Assembly: GCF_033807575.1 (NCBI RefSeq)
Contig: NC_084719.1
Location: 310,001-374,000 of the forward strand
Direction of reading: 5' to 3'
Source: Cydia pomonella
Taxonomy: Eukaryota; Arthropoda; Insecta; Lepidoptera; Tortricidae
DNA length: 64,000 nt
Position numbers and translations under genes: made by a program. Below, piece after piece: positions 33,209 through 43,630 of this stretch. Below the pieces are notes generated by a model that saw nothing but the letters and a program-made list of their open reading frames with translations, was not told where the DNA came from and made no database searches. Each line of letters starts with the position of its first letter. Within the stretch, counting starts at the first letter, position 1.

Positions 33209-33560
33209 CGCTGGTGGCCTAACGATAAGAGCGTGTGACTTGCAATCCGGAGGTCGCGGGTTCAAACGCCGGCTCGTACCAATGAGTTTTCGGAACTTAT
33301 GTACGAAATATCATTTAATATTTACCAGTCGCTTTTCGGTGAAGGAAAACATCGTGAAGAAATCGGACTAATCGAAACAAAGCCTAGTTTACCAGAGGGT
33401 AAACTAGGCTTTGTTTCGATTAGTCCCCCAACCCAGCCAACCCAGAGGTGTTGGAAGGTCAGATGGCAGTAGCTTTCGTAAAAACTAGTGCCTACGCCAA
33501 ATCTTGGGATTCGTTGTCAAGCGCAGCCCAGGCTCTCATGAGCCGTGGCAAAATGCCACG
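33209..33560 (+). mobile_element. SINE-A carrying an inserted perfect palindrome
   Basis: Head, body and tail as at 12069-12366. Between GGAAATCGGACTAAT-type sequence and TTGGAAGGTCAGATGGCAG the copy contains a 29-bp arm (33365-33393), a 4-base loop AGAG, and the exact complementary arm (33398-33426). CCCAACCCAGCCAACCCAG follows. The normal SINE lacks the second arm. Confidence 0.8.
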
Positions 33561-33726
33561 ATAACACTTCTTTATTAATTTTATTTTATTTTCCTTTTGT
33601 AAGAATTCGATATGTTTTTTGAAGAGCATTTGTATGATTTGATGTACATATATATTTTAATCAATAAAGAAAAGTAGCTTCTGTATGTAATTTCATTTTT
33701 TCTATAGTCTTCTAATTTGTTCATAG

Positions 33727-33898
33727 TTTTAAAACGAATACGGGACTCAATCGCGTAAACTTACGTTTATTATATGGCCTGACGTTTCGAACGTGACGTT
33801 ACGCTCGTGGTCACAGGCAGACTCAGGCAGAGTCTGCCTGTGACCACGAGTATAATAAACGTAAGTTTACGCGATTAAGTCCCGTATTCGTTTTAAAA
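33727..33898. mobile_element. fold-back element, possible Penelope-like ends
   Basis: The outer arms are 33727-33774 and 33851-33898 (48 bp, one mismatch), with CGGGACTCAATCGCG-type sequence. The inner arms are 33804-33824 and 33830-33850 (21 bp, perfect). The left side alone keeps a 29-bp segment (33775-33803) whose minus strand reads CACGTTCGAAACGTCAGGCC. The ends share GCGATTAAGTCCCG with 12790-12890. Confidence 0.6.
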
Positions 33899-33966
33899 TT
33901 ATGAACGAAATTCGTGTTGGTTTAAATCAATATATTAATTATAAGATGTAATATTTTTAAAAGATG

Positions 33967-34115
33967 TGTCCCGCCGAGTTTCTTGCCAGTCCATATTTGG
34001 ATACCCTCATCCAATTAAGGGGGATTTAAATCTTCTCGGATCAGAGGTGTAGTTCATAAGCGCATTGTTATATGCCTACTTAATTAATAAACCATCTTCA
34101 TCTTTATCTTCGAAT
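33967..34115 (+). mobile_element. LINE-I 3' end, copy 2
   Basis: It reads GATGTGTCCCGCCGAGTTTC, GGATTTAAATCTTCTCGG and CATAAGCGCATTGTTATATG, ending in ATCTTTATCTTC. The middle is shorter than at 45777-45953. Confidence 0.65.
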
Positions 34116-34261
34116 ATACTGTTACAAAAGCAAATTATTTACGCAATCATATTTTAGTTTCTTAATTCAATACTTAATTAATAATTCAATACTTCTATAA
34201 TTATGGTTGCACTTATGATATCTGATTTTTCTAGAACCTTCCTGCCTCGTTCAGCTAAAAT

Positions 34262-34485
34262 CGGCTTTCCTAAGCAGAAAACAAGTATCTTCAAAATTTA
34301 CTGTGGAATAAACGGTCGCCTGCGATATTTCCAGACCGATACGCCCATCAAGAAAAGACCGTACTCCCATCATAAAGGCTGGCAATGCACATACAATCCC
34401 TCTGGTGTTACAGGTGTCCAAGGGAGAAAGTGATCGCTTACCATCAGACGGTTCGTTTGCTCGTTTGCCTCCTATCATAAAATAA
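34262..34485 (+). pseudogene. LINE-E C-terminus and 3' end
   Basis: The frame reads LWNKRSPAIFPDRYAHQEKT, then breaks. The 3' end has CCTCTGGTGTTACAGGTGTC, GCTTACCATCAGACGGTTCG and TTTGCCTCCTATCATAAAA. Confidence 0.7.
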
Positions 34486-34491
34486 TATCTT

Positions 34492-34804
34492 GTACATTCT
34501 AGGGCCTAAAATCATGGGAGAAAGTAAAGCTCACAGACTCCGTTGTTTGGAAGAGAATGGATGAAGATCGGAACGTAAAAAGAGTGTACCTAGGTCGCCT
34601 AGCAAGAGGACGTCTAATGGGGCGCCCCAGGTATCGCTGGAGCGACATGGTGGAGGCGGATCTGCGCAAACTTCGAGTCAACACAATTTCCAATGCGAGA
34701 AGTCGCACAGGACCGAGAAAAGAGGCGCTGCCTTGTGTCGGAGGCCAAGTCTCATTTTGGGTCGTTGAGCCAACGGAGTAAGTATGTAGGTAAGTACATT
34801 CTAG
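34492..34804 (+). mobile_element. LINE-A insertion with 11-bp TSD, frameshifted
   Basis: The insert 34503-34793 is flanked by GTACATTCTAG (34492-34502 and 34794-34804). It reads MDEDRNVKRVYLGRLARGRL, then GRPRYRWSDMVEADLRKLRV. After a frameshift it continues REVAQDREKRRCLVSEAKS. A second frameshift lies just before MDEDR. It follows the LINE-E tail by a few bases. Confidence 0.8.
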
Positions 34805-35280
34805 AGTCATTGAAAACTTATAATCGGCAAAATCCCGTTATAAAAACAATCGAAGCAAGAACATGGAAATACCCAAGTCCGTTCAAATCTTATCTAAGAT
34901 TTTCCAAAGGGCATATAAGCAGCTTAGTCTCCAAAGGTTAAGTTCAAGACTCAAGGTCACATTGCGATCAGGCTTGTCCCTTCCTAGATATATTGTCTCG
35001 TCCTTGACATTACTGTAGCTCTTAACGGATATCTTTATTTATGGGCTGCAGGGTATTAAAGTTGGGAAAGGAAGGCCCTTTTTACGTTAGCGAGATTATC
35101 TTGGTGAAGCATTTCTTGCGCTTTGCTTGAGTCAGAAAATAGAAGTTGTATTAGAAACCCTTAGTTGGCTTTATTTTCTCCTTGTCAATGATAAAATATA
35201 CTAGTAGTTAATACTAAAAATATTTTGAACATAACAGTTTTGAATGATTCACGGTTATTTTTACTACACTTAATATCGAA
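34805..35280. other. no recognisable feature
   Basis: Nothing recognised between the LINE-A insertion and the next fold-back. Confidence 0.35.
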
Positions 35281-35372
35281 GGGATATAACCGTGTCCAAG
35301 ATGCATGTAACTGCGTCGAAATATCGGGAGCTCAATACAAACAATATAAAAGGTAATCACGGTTTATATCCC
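35281..35372. mobile_element. small fold-back with TCGAAATATCGGGAG core
   Basis: GGGATATAACCGTG (35281-35294) mirrors CACGGTTTATATCCC (35358-35372). The core ACTGCGTCGAAATATCGGGA resembles the CTCGAAACGTCGG core at 12.8 kb. It may be a third family of the same kind of element. Confidence 0.4.
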
Positions 35373-35873
35373 GGTCGATTTAAGTGTTTTGAGCATGTAG
35401 TGCAATTCATTAAAAGTTTCAACATTACACACTTTCTTATCTCAGAATTAAATTCGTCCAGACTAGTAACTGGTGACTAGTGGACCAAATATAACCATTT
35501 GGTTACCATAAATTTTACACGAAAGGTGTACATGCATATCTACTCTTAATTCATATTGAAACATAAAAAACCGTTTAAAAAACATCCAAACTATATTCAA
35601 ATCTCAGAAATCGATCCCAAATCAGATTTTAATTTCTCGTTATGAAACAGTTACGGGCATGATCTGTCAACGGTCAACAGGGACATTTCTGGACCAGAAT
35701 CATGACAAGAAAATAATATCTAAATGAGGCTCAAAGACATGGTTTATTATTTATTGCACTTCTGATTTTATTCCTAACATTGTTCAAAGCGGTAATCATT
35801 TTTTACGCGATATTTTTTCAGATCGTCCAAGTCGACCAACCCTCCACACAAAAGCCAAAACCAATCCGCGTCA
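35373..35873. other. no recognisable feature
   Basis: Nothing recognised. Confidence 0.35.
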
Positions 35874-36920
35874 TTTTTAGGGTTCCGTAGCCAAATGGCA
35901 AAAAACGGAACCCTTATAGATTCGTCATGTCCGTCTGTCTGTCCGATTCTGTCACAGCCACTTTTTTCCGAAACTATAAGAGCTATACTGTTCAAACTTA
36001 GTAAGTGGATGTATTCTATGAACCGCATTAAGATGTTCACACAAAAATAGAAAAAAAAACAATAAATTTTGGGGGTTCCCCATACTTAGAACTGAAACTC
36101 AAAAAATCTTTTTTCATCAAACCCATACGTGTGGGGTATCTATGGATAGGTCTTCAAAAATGATATTGAGGTTTCTAATATCATTTTTTTCTAAAATGAA
36201 TAGTTTGCGCGAGAGACACTTCCAAAGTGGTAAAATGTGTCCCCCCCCCCCCCCCCGTAACTTCTAAAATAACAGAATGAAAAAACCAAAAAAAATATAT
36301 GATATACATTGTCATGCAAACTTCCACCGAAAATTGGTTTGAACGAGATCTAGTAAGTAGTTTTTTTAATACGTCATAAAATTTAAAAAAAAAAATTTTT
36401 CATCAAACCCATACGTGTGGGGTATCTATGGATAGGTCTTCAAAAATGATATTTAGGTTTCTAATATCATTTTTTTCTAAACTGAATAGTTTGCGCGAGA
36501 GACACTTCCAAAGTGAAAAAATGTGTCCCCCCCCCCTGTAACTTCTATAATAACAGAATGAAAAATCTAAAAAAAATATATGATATACATTACCATGCAA
36601 ACTTCCACCGAAAATTGGTTTGAACGAGATCTAGTGAGTAGTTTTTTTTAATACGTCATAAAATTAAAAAAAAAAATTTTTCATCAAACCCATACGTGTG
36701 GGGTATCTATGGATAGGTCTTCAAAAATGATATTTAGGTTCCTAATATCATTTTTTTCTAAACTGAATAGTTTGCGCGAGAGACACTTCCAAAGTGGTAA
36801 AATGTGTGTCCAAAGTGGTAAAATGTTGAACAAGTTCTAGCAAGTAGATTTTTTTTAATACGTCTCAAATGGTACGGAACCCTTTATGCGCGAGCCCGAC
36901 TCGCACTTGGCCGCTTTTTT
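35874..36920 (+). mobile_element. AGGGTTCCG interspersed repeat, copy 2 (three internal modules)
   Basis: Same ends as at 10562-11399: AGGGTTCCGTAGCC at the left, GACTCGCACTTGGCCGC and a T run at the right. The CATCAAACCCATACGTGTGG module starts at 36115, 36401 and 36682 (periods 286 and 281); the third is cut short. A C run of about 16 lies near 36241-36256. The two copies are highly similar outside the module count. Confidence 0.75.
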
Positions 36921-37784
36921 TCATTATTTTTTTCTAATCATACCTAACATGATATCAAATATGCTATAAGACGGATACCCACTTTTTTCGTTATGCCTTG
37001 TATAAAGTATCAGCAAGCTTCATGTTATTATAACAACAAGGTCAAATATTTCCATAGATACGGAAGATAACACGACAACCGGCAGAAATTCCAAAATACT
37101 ACTATTTACGAGTATACAACCAAACATGTAAATAGACTTTTACTACTCCGACCCATGTAATCCCATCTAATAAAATTACAAATAGACCTTATGTGTACAA
37201 GAGAAAGGTCCAAATTAGAGTGGTTTGAGAGAAACAAATGAAACTGGTGACATAAACAAGACAAAGATAGCTTCCATGGCATTTTACGACGCGTTAGATG
37301 ATATAGATACTTCCTCACATCACGCGTTTATATTATTTTGACGTCTATCTAGTATGGGAAGATACTGGCGGCTTGTGATCTATTTTTAATTAAGTATTTA
37401 TTTGTATCGAATCTAAGGAGATCCATATAGTGTTAATACAGTACAACGAATCTTAAAATAAATTGGGGTTAGTGACATAGAATTTACAAATAATTTACAC
37501 ACACACGGCACATTAAGACAACACAAATTTAAATTTTATCGAAAAATATAGGTGGGTCAAACACATTTCAGAAAAAGTTACTTCCGTGGACAAAACACCA
37601 AAAGTTAACGACCCGGGTAGATATAAGTTTTTCGTATTTGAGGCTCAAATACTGAAAAAAAATGTATCCCGCCTGTAAAGGTGCAGTAAAACATTAGCTC
37701 TTTAAGTTTGCAATGTCTACAAGCAAGACGCGAAGGAGTTATGCAACAGTAAAATGTGTATAACTCATATTGAATTTGACTTTT
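36921..37784. other. mostly featureless
   Basis: About 37433-37520 shares ATTGGGGTTAG and GACATAGAATTTA with 16187-16300 and may be an old LINE end. Otherwise nothing was recognised. Confidence 0.35.
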
Positions 37785-37925
37785 CATGCAGTACCGCAGT
37801 CGGCAGCAGTAACCGGCAGTAACATTACTGCCGATTGCATTGTTGCTGCAAATGTCAAAAACGATGTTACGGATATGGATTTTTAACATTTGCGGCGGTA
37901 ATGCAGTTGGTAGCAATATATTTTT
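37785..37925. repeat. CTGCCGCA-type repeat with internal inverted repeat
   Basis: It contains GTACCGCAGTCGGCAGCAGT, CTGCAAATGTCAAAAACGAT and TTTTTAACATTTGCGGCGG. The two CAAATGT/ACATTTG regions face each other. Same family as 30095-30470. Confidence 0.5.
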
Positions 37926-37965
37926 GAGTAACGACAGAGTTAAACGTGAAATTTACAACTTCTTC

Positions 37966-38140
37966 CCTCGTTGAGCTCTGGCAACCTTGCTCACCAGCAG
38001 GAACACAACACTATGAGTAAGACACTTTCCCAGTTCGGCTCTGCTCTAGATCAGGAATGACATCCGCTGTGCTGTGCGGAAACAAAGCTAGATGACATTT
38101 ACAGTGCTCATTCGGACGCAGTTTAAGGACTTATCCAGGT
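37966..38140 (-). mobile_element. inner fragment of the CGGTGGCAAACAAGC family
   Basis: It reads TCGTTGAGCTCTGGCAACCT, CAGGAACACAACACTATGAG and GCTCTGCTCTAGATC. A deletion between them removes the TAGTGTTATTTGG section. Confidence 0.6.
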
Positions 38141-39117
38141 CCGACTTTATGATGAAATCTACACTACAATACTATTTGTTAAGTGAAAAGCAGTAACTTT
38201 TTATTACCAGTCATTATACTCGTCTCTGTTAGTAATATGCATAATATTTTATTACAGCTCGTTAAATAAAATTGTGCATTTTGTAGACAACGACGACTGT
38301 TCTAAACCCACGTAATTGTTGTTTTAATACTTTCTATCTCAACTTTATCTACTTGTTATGAGCTTGGTGAATTGGAATGATACAATTTCATTTAAACTTG
38401 ATAATAAAAAATCAGAAAAAGTGTAGCGGCCAAGGCCAAAAGTATGGAAAAAGGGGTTGTTTTCTTTAATATCTCACGTTTCTGTCTTATAATATAAATA
38501 ATTTACATTAAGCAACCACAAAAGGTTAATTAAATACTCGCTAAATATCAAAACATTGTCAAAAACATAAATTTTTTTTAGGAAAAAGTAACATAATTAT
38601 ACCCTTTTAATTGCTTTGAAAACTGTTGCACTGGCAAATATCATAGCCACAACTTGAGTAATTTGAGTAATATATTACCCAAATAATGATCTACTATTAT
38701 ATTTACCATTTTGTTTCTAATGAGTAGTATATATTACATCGCTTAAAAAGTCACACTTTTCTATTAAAATATAAGCTTGTTTCTATACTTTGGGCCGGGA
38801 GTGTTGTGTGGCGGCAGATCTGCTACAGCTTCGCGTCAGTAACTGGAGGCCTACCGCGAAAACTGACATTTGCAAACAATACAATACTATCTTATTCTCA
38901 TTTATATTTCCTACACCATGTAAATAGCACACTGAAATAAATGATTAGCTGAACCCTTCTTCAGTAATATAGAAATACCTACTTTTCCATCTATATCTTA
39001 AATCCACTTATGTTGTTTCACAGCAGCCGGTGTGATGGATTGGAAGTCCCAATTTTTGTGTAAAGTAATACATTATTTTGTTACTATAATGCAAACATTT
39101 ATTTCAGTATGATATAC
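38141..39117. other. no recognisable feature
   Basis: Nothing recognised. Confidence 0.35.
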
Positions 39118-39255
39118 ATTAAAAACGGGTCACTCACGTATTTTAAGTCAAAAAACGCTCGACACGTTTCACTCCGTACCGAGGAGTGTCGTCACGAGGT
39201 ACGGAGTGAAACATGTCTGGCGTCTTTTATCATACGTGAGTGACCCGTTTTTAAT
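39118..39255. mobile_element. fold-back element, 138 bp
   Basis: Perfect 23-bp ends at 39118-39140 and 39233-39255, containing CGGGTCACTCACG. An inner pair ACACGTTTCACTCCGTACC (39162-39180) faces GGTACGGAGTGAAACATGT (39198-39216) with one mismatch. The unpaired centre is GAGGAGTGTCGTCACGA. The whole can fold into a cruciform or hairpin RNA. Confidence 0.7.
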
Positions 39256-39764
39256 AATATTTAATATACTCATATGTGTCACAAAAGTTTTGTTATTAAA
39301 TTTTTACTCAGTGCAAATAATACTCAAACGACATCCAAACAAACTGCATGCACAACGTGAGAATTATCAAAACCCTATAAAAACAGATAAAAACACTCGT
39401 TCCAAACTCCAACATTCAATATAAGTCATTTTGTTAAAGATGCAAACTTTTTGTCGAAGTTCTAAAAGTCATTGAACATTTCGTTTACTCAATACGTCAT
39501 GTGGGAATAACCCTTTGGCAGCGACAAAGTTTTTGGTTGGATTCTGGCATTTTTTTACATTTATTTTCAAAGTTGCTTTCCCGAAGGTTGACAATGGATC
39601 CGTTTTACATAACTTGAACTGTCTGTCAGTCCTTTTAAAGGATTAATTCCATAATCTTTATATCAAAATAAAACATACAAAACAATATCATATCATAAAG
39701 GTACCTGAGCCAAAGAATTCATAAGCTTACCTACTTTCATAATTTCAAACCATAAAATAATAAT
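39256..39764. other. no recognisable feature
   Basis: Nothing recognised. Confidence 0.35.
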
Positions 39765-39930
39765 AATGTATGTATGTATATACTTTATTGTACATAGAAA
39801 TAAAAACACGAAAAACACAGTTACAGAGTAAATTAAATACAACAAAGGCGAACTTATCCCTGTATGGGATCTCTTCCAGTTAACCTTTGAGGAAATTAGT
39901 AAAACAGAAGTAACGGTGAATGAATGACAA
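39765..39930 (-). mobile_element. LINE 3' end with (CATA)n tail
   Basis: Plus strand: AATGTATGTATGTATATACT, TTTATTGTACATAGAAATAA and AAAGGCGAACTTATCCCTG. On the minus strand this is a 3' end with AATAAAGTATATACATACAT, the polyadenylation-like signal and a simple tail. Confidence 0.5.
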
Positions 39931-40544
39931 ACACAAACAAAAGTGTACAATCACTGAAATTAATGAAATGCACGTTTTGAATACACATTGATACAAATAT
40001 ACATAGAGTAATAATAAGTGGGAATGGGTTAAAATTTTGTGTCCATGTACTGGTACCATAGAGAAAACTGCAAGTTCAAGTTAAAGAAAAAAAATAAAAA
40101 ATATAAGTAACGACGGGCCTTCTTTGGCACAGGTATCTTAAATATACAATTCGAATGTTTACACAGACGTAAAGCGAAGCGTATTTGGGAGATTTCCAAA
40201 TTTTCCAACATGTTAGAAAAGTCATTTTGGGACTATTTTTAAAATCTGCATCGAAAGTAAAAAAAAAACTTCTTACAGAATAATAATTACGAGATTTTTA
40301 AAATTAAGATATTACCATTTCCTAATATAACTGTAAAGGAATACAAATTACTCTCTAGTCTAGTCTAATACTAATTATAATAAAGTTCAGACGAAAGTGG
40401 ATGACCCATGCGATATCTATTCTCCTTTTCATACAAACGTAATCCCCATTTTCCTCTCTGAATATTAAGTTTATTGAAAAAAGATTAACACAATTTTTTG
40501 TTTATCAACCACAGGTATGCCAATCTTCTTCTTCTGCCTCGCCT

Positions 40545-40760
40545 TTTTCCCGTTACGCGGGGTTGGCTTTCCCAAGCATGCGACGCCATTTGCTCCTTTC
40601 TTGGGTGTCTTGTTCGTGGAGTCCCAACACCCTCATATCCTTTCGGACATTCGTCATCCAAGTTGTTCGGGGCCTTCCACTTCCCCTCTTTTTTGTAGCG
40701 ATGGAAAGGCACTTTTTAACCACGTGATCGTCTGGTCTTCTCATTTCGATTTCGTCTGGT
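40545..40760 (-). pseudogene. LINE-D ORF2 C-terminus (RTE-like)
   Basis: Minus-strand frame 40553-40744 reads MRRPDDHVVKKCLSIATKK, then RGSGRPRTTWMTNVRKDMRV. It continues LGLHEQDTQERSKWRRMLGK and ANPA, then stops. The order H....D..V.KK..S, GRP.T.W...V..D....G, D...W.R......A.P is the RTE-type end. The sequence is unlike families A, B and C, so it is a fourth RTE-like lineage. The reverse transcriptase is missing. Confidence 0.65.
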
Positions 40761-40810
40761 CATTCTGGTCTTCAAGTTATGCCAATACGTTTGATTTTTT
40801 AATATTTATT

Positions 40811-41184
40811 TATCATAAGAGTACGGAGCTTCTTCTTCTTCCTCGCGTTGTCCCGGCATTTTGCCACGGCTCATGGGAGCCTGGGGTCCGCTTGGCAACC
40901 AATCCCGAGAATTGGCGCAGGCACTAGTTTTTACGAAAGCGACTGCCATCTGACCTTCCAACCCAGAGGGTAAACTAGGCCTTATTGGGAGTAGTCCGGT
41001 TTCCTCACGATTTTCCTTCACCGAAAAGCGACTGGTAAATATCAAATGATATTTCGTACATAAGTTCCGAAAAACTCATTGGTACGAGCCTGGGTTTGAA
41101 CCCGCGACCTCCGGATTGTAAGTCGCACGCTCTTACCGCTAGGCTACCAGCCATCAGCGCTTCACTATCATAAGAGTTCGGAGC
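40811..41184 (-). mobile_element. SINE-A with 19-bp TSD
   Basis: The insert is about 40830-41165, flanked by TATCATAAGAGTACGGAGC (40811-40829) and the same word with one change (41166-41184). The head is at the right (GAACCCGCGACCTCCGGATT, CGCTCTTACCGCTAGGCTAC). The tail at the left reads GCTTCTTCTTCTTCCTCGCG, TTGTCCCGGCATTTTGCCAC. On the minus strand the tail ends GGGACAACGCGAGGAAGAAG. Best-defined SINE-A in the window. Confidence 0.9.
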
Positions 41185-41646
41185 ATTTCAAAAATTTAAT
41201 AAAATCTGTTTTTCGCTATAAAAAAATCTAAAAAAGTCAAACGTAGGATCAGAGCTTTATTTAATCTACATCTACTTATGTAAATATAATTTCCATAATG
41301 TTAATATCCAGAGAGGAAAATGGGTACTAAGTTTGTATGGAGAAGCAGCCATCCCCTTTCCTCTTAGACATTAAAAGGCGACAGTGCAGCCCCTTTTACA
41401 AGACACGTAGTTATTTTATTATAATAATACTAATATATTGCTTAATAATACCTTATAAAAGAATATATGTGAATGTAAACGAGTAAAATCACGTAGCTTC
41501 CAAAATAACTCGTCAAATTAATTTCTTTCGTAACGAGTTCGGAGAATAGCACTTTGTTAGGATTCCGATCCAAAAACTGATGATGGCTCTTTGTAACTTG
41601 GCTCTGAGTACACCTCTCCAATCTAACGTTGTTATTTACATTATAA

Positions 41647-41804
41647 CGGCCTGATTCGAACTTTAAGATACATTAAATATTAGATCTAGATACGACGTGA
41701 CGTTTCTTCAAACAAAAACGTCACTTTTGACAGTGACATATTCTATTCAATTCATATCTAGACATATAAATCATATCTAGATATATTTGACGTAAGTTCG
41801 AAAC
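41647..41804. mobile_element. MITE Q with TTCGAAC ends
   Basis: It begins CGGCCTGATTCGAACTTTAA and ends TAAGTTCGAAAC. AAAAACGTCACTTTTGACAG lies in the middle, with ATATCTAGA words in the right half. The same plan is at 49690-50186. Confidence 0.6.
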
Positions 41805-42029
41805 TAGTTTATAATAAAAAATCTCCATTTACGTGATTAATCTTAATTGTGATAAAGTTGTTTTTGTTTAACTATGTCACATATCCAGGAAATTATTTGA
41901 ATTTCTTTGTTACATAAATAAAATCTTGTCCTCCTGAGGGCGATTGTATCCACGGTACTTTTCTTGTAATAGTAAAAAGCGACGTCATTAAAATCTTAAA
42001 AATATGTATGAAATATTCATTTAATACAT

Positions 42030-42250
42030 ACAATGGTGAAAGAATGGATAAAGATTGAAGTGTGGGTCGCCTAGGAGGAGGACGTCCTACCGGACGTCTC
42101 AGATATCGCTGGAGCGACATGGTTGAGGCGGATCTGCGCGAACTCCAAGTCAAAAATCGGCGAGAAGTAGCACAGGACCGAGAAAAGTGGCGCTGTCTTG
42201 TGTCGGAGGCCAACTCTCATTTTGAGTCACTAAGCCAACGGAGTAAGTAT
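42030..42250 (+). pseudogene. LINE-A C-terminal fragment
   Basis: The frame reads GRLGGGRPTGRLRYRWSDMV, EADLRELQVKNRREVAQDRE and KWRCLVSEANSHFESLSQRS, then stops. The start (GGTGAAAGAATGGATAAAG) is a shrunken version of the ERMDED segment. No TSD recognised. Confidence 0.7.
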
Positions 42251-42596
42251 ACGATTATGAATTTAAATGCTTTAAAACCACGGTTTCATGAGTGACCCAG
42301 GATAACACAACCATGGAAAAGAGTGAAAGGAATAAGTTGTTCCATTGTCAAGTGTCATTATCCCAAGTTAATAGTACATTGTGACACAAATGTGTTATGT
42401 TGGTCAAATATACAGGAGGATATTTTGCGCGCGAACTGAAAGCGATCGCGCAATAATAAAGCCCATGTGGGTAGTGACCAATGCACACGCGTTTCTTACG
42501 TCGTTTTTCTTCGTTAACGTTAACTTTACACAAAAATTACAGTAAGGGCCTGTTTTACAGTGTCCAAGTAAAGTATTGGATAGCTTAACAAATATA

Positions 42597-42755
42597 CGGC
42601 CCGATTCGAAGAATGATTAAGACACGTTTAAGATCTTTAAAAGATCGATAGTTAAACGCCAAGTCAAAATTGACGTTTATTTCGATTCCGCTGTGATCCC
42701 AATAAGATCTATCTACGATATTTCTAACGTCAAAGTGATATTTGTGGCGATTGAG
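42597..42755. mobile_element. MITE R, right part lost
   Basis: CGGCCCGATTCGAAGAATGA, CACGTTTAAGATC, TTTAAAAGATCGATA and AAGATCTATCTACGATATTT match the left 160 bp of 53712-53983. The right TIR is not found. Confidence 0.6.
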
Positions 42756-43555
42756 AACAAACTAAGGTTTTTAGAATAACTACAATAAAAGAGATAGGCA
42801 GCTGTTTCCCAGCACATTCAGTGGCAGCTTTTTACGGACCCGTTTTTCATATTTGCCTGCACCAACCCATCACCTGCTAGAATTGTTAATATTTTTTGGC
42901 TATTTCATTCTTCTGTTTTAATACACTTTTGATTTGTGTCCAATGATAGTTGAGAGAACGTCACTCCAAGACGTTTGGTGATCTTGCGCTGCTCTTCAAT
43001 AATTACCAAATGCGGTTTTTGTACGAAGGAAATGGTATGATTTTCGACTTGGCCTAGAATTAAATAAAGAAAATTTTCGATTAGTTAAGCTATCCTTCAC
43101 TCTGCACGAAGAACTGAACTGACTTTCGTCGTAGTTCGTTCCACTTTAAACGCATATGTACCCCAGTTTTTTCGATAAATATGACAGGCACGCTTCGTTT
43201 TCGAAAATTCTATTAGTAATCTTTCTGACGGGCCTAGGTTCACTTGTTCAGAAGTCTGCCGCTTCAAGGCATCTATTCAAAAGACAACATAGTAAATTTG
43301 TTATTTATTATGAAAAGCACGAAACAATTTTACAAATCTTAGTAATTTGAAGTGTTTCGAAATCAAGCATTCGGGATGTTACAAATTTTCTTATTATTTG
43401 GAAATGACAAATTTTCAGTGATATCTTCTATTTACCGGTGTAATGTTGCTTAGCGTAAAATCAGAGTTATTTATAATGTAATAATTAACCTTATTATCGC
43501 GGTAAGAAAGTCGTGGTCATCTTGGATAGAAACAAAAGTACAGCCGTTGCAAATT
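42756..43555. other. no recognisable feature
   Basis: Nothing recognised. Confidence 0.35.
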
Positions 43556-43630
43556 TACAGTTTTTTATCGGTACAGGCCAGGCCTTATTAAAAAAATACC
43601 GGTTTTTTATCGGACCAGGCCTTATTAAAA
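43556..43630 (+). repeat. two-copy direct repeat
   Basis: GTTTTTTATCGG plus CCAGGCCTTATTAAAAA occurs twice with a period of about 45 bases, and the first copy has a small internal duplication. Confidence 0.55.

Larger units (their letters stand above)
40421..41346. mobile_element. MITE host carrying a nested LINE and SINE
   Basis: The left end TCTCCTTTTCATACAAACG (40421-40467) mirrors the right end 41301-41346 (ATCCAGAGAGGAAAATGGG, then GTTTGTATGGAGA). A shorter relative without insertions is at 50396-50606. The extra length here is explained by the LINE-D (40545-40760) and SINE-A (40830-41165) insertions. Confidence 0.6.

Noticed and set aside
40517..40927. 136-codon plus-strand frame
   Set aside because: Antisense shadow of LINE-D and the SINE-A tail.
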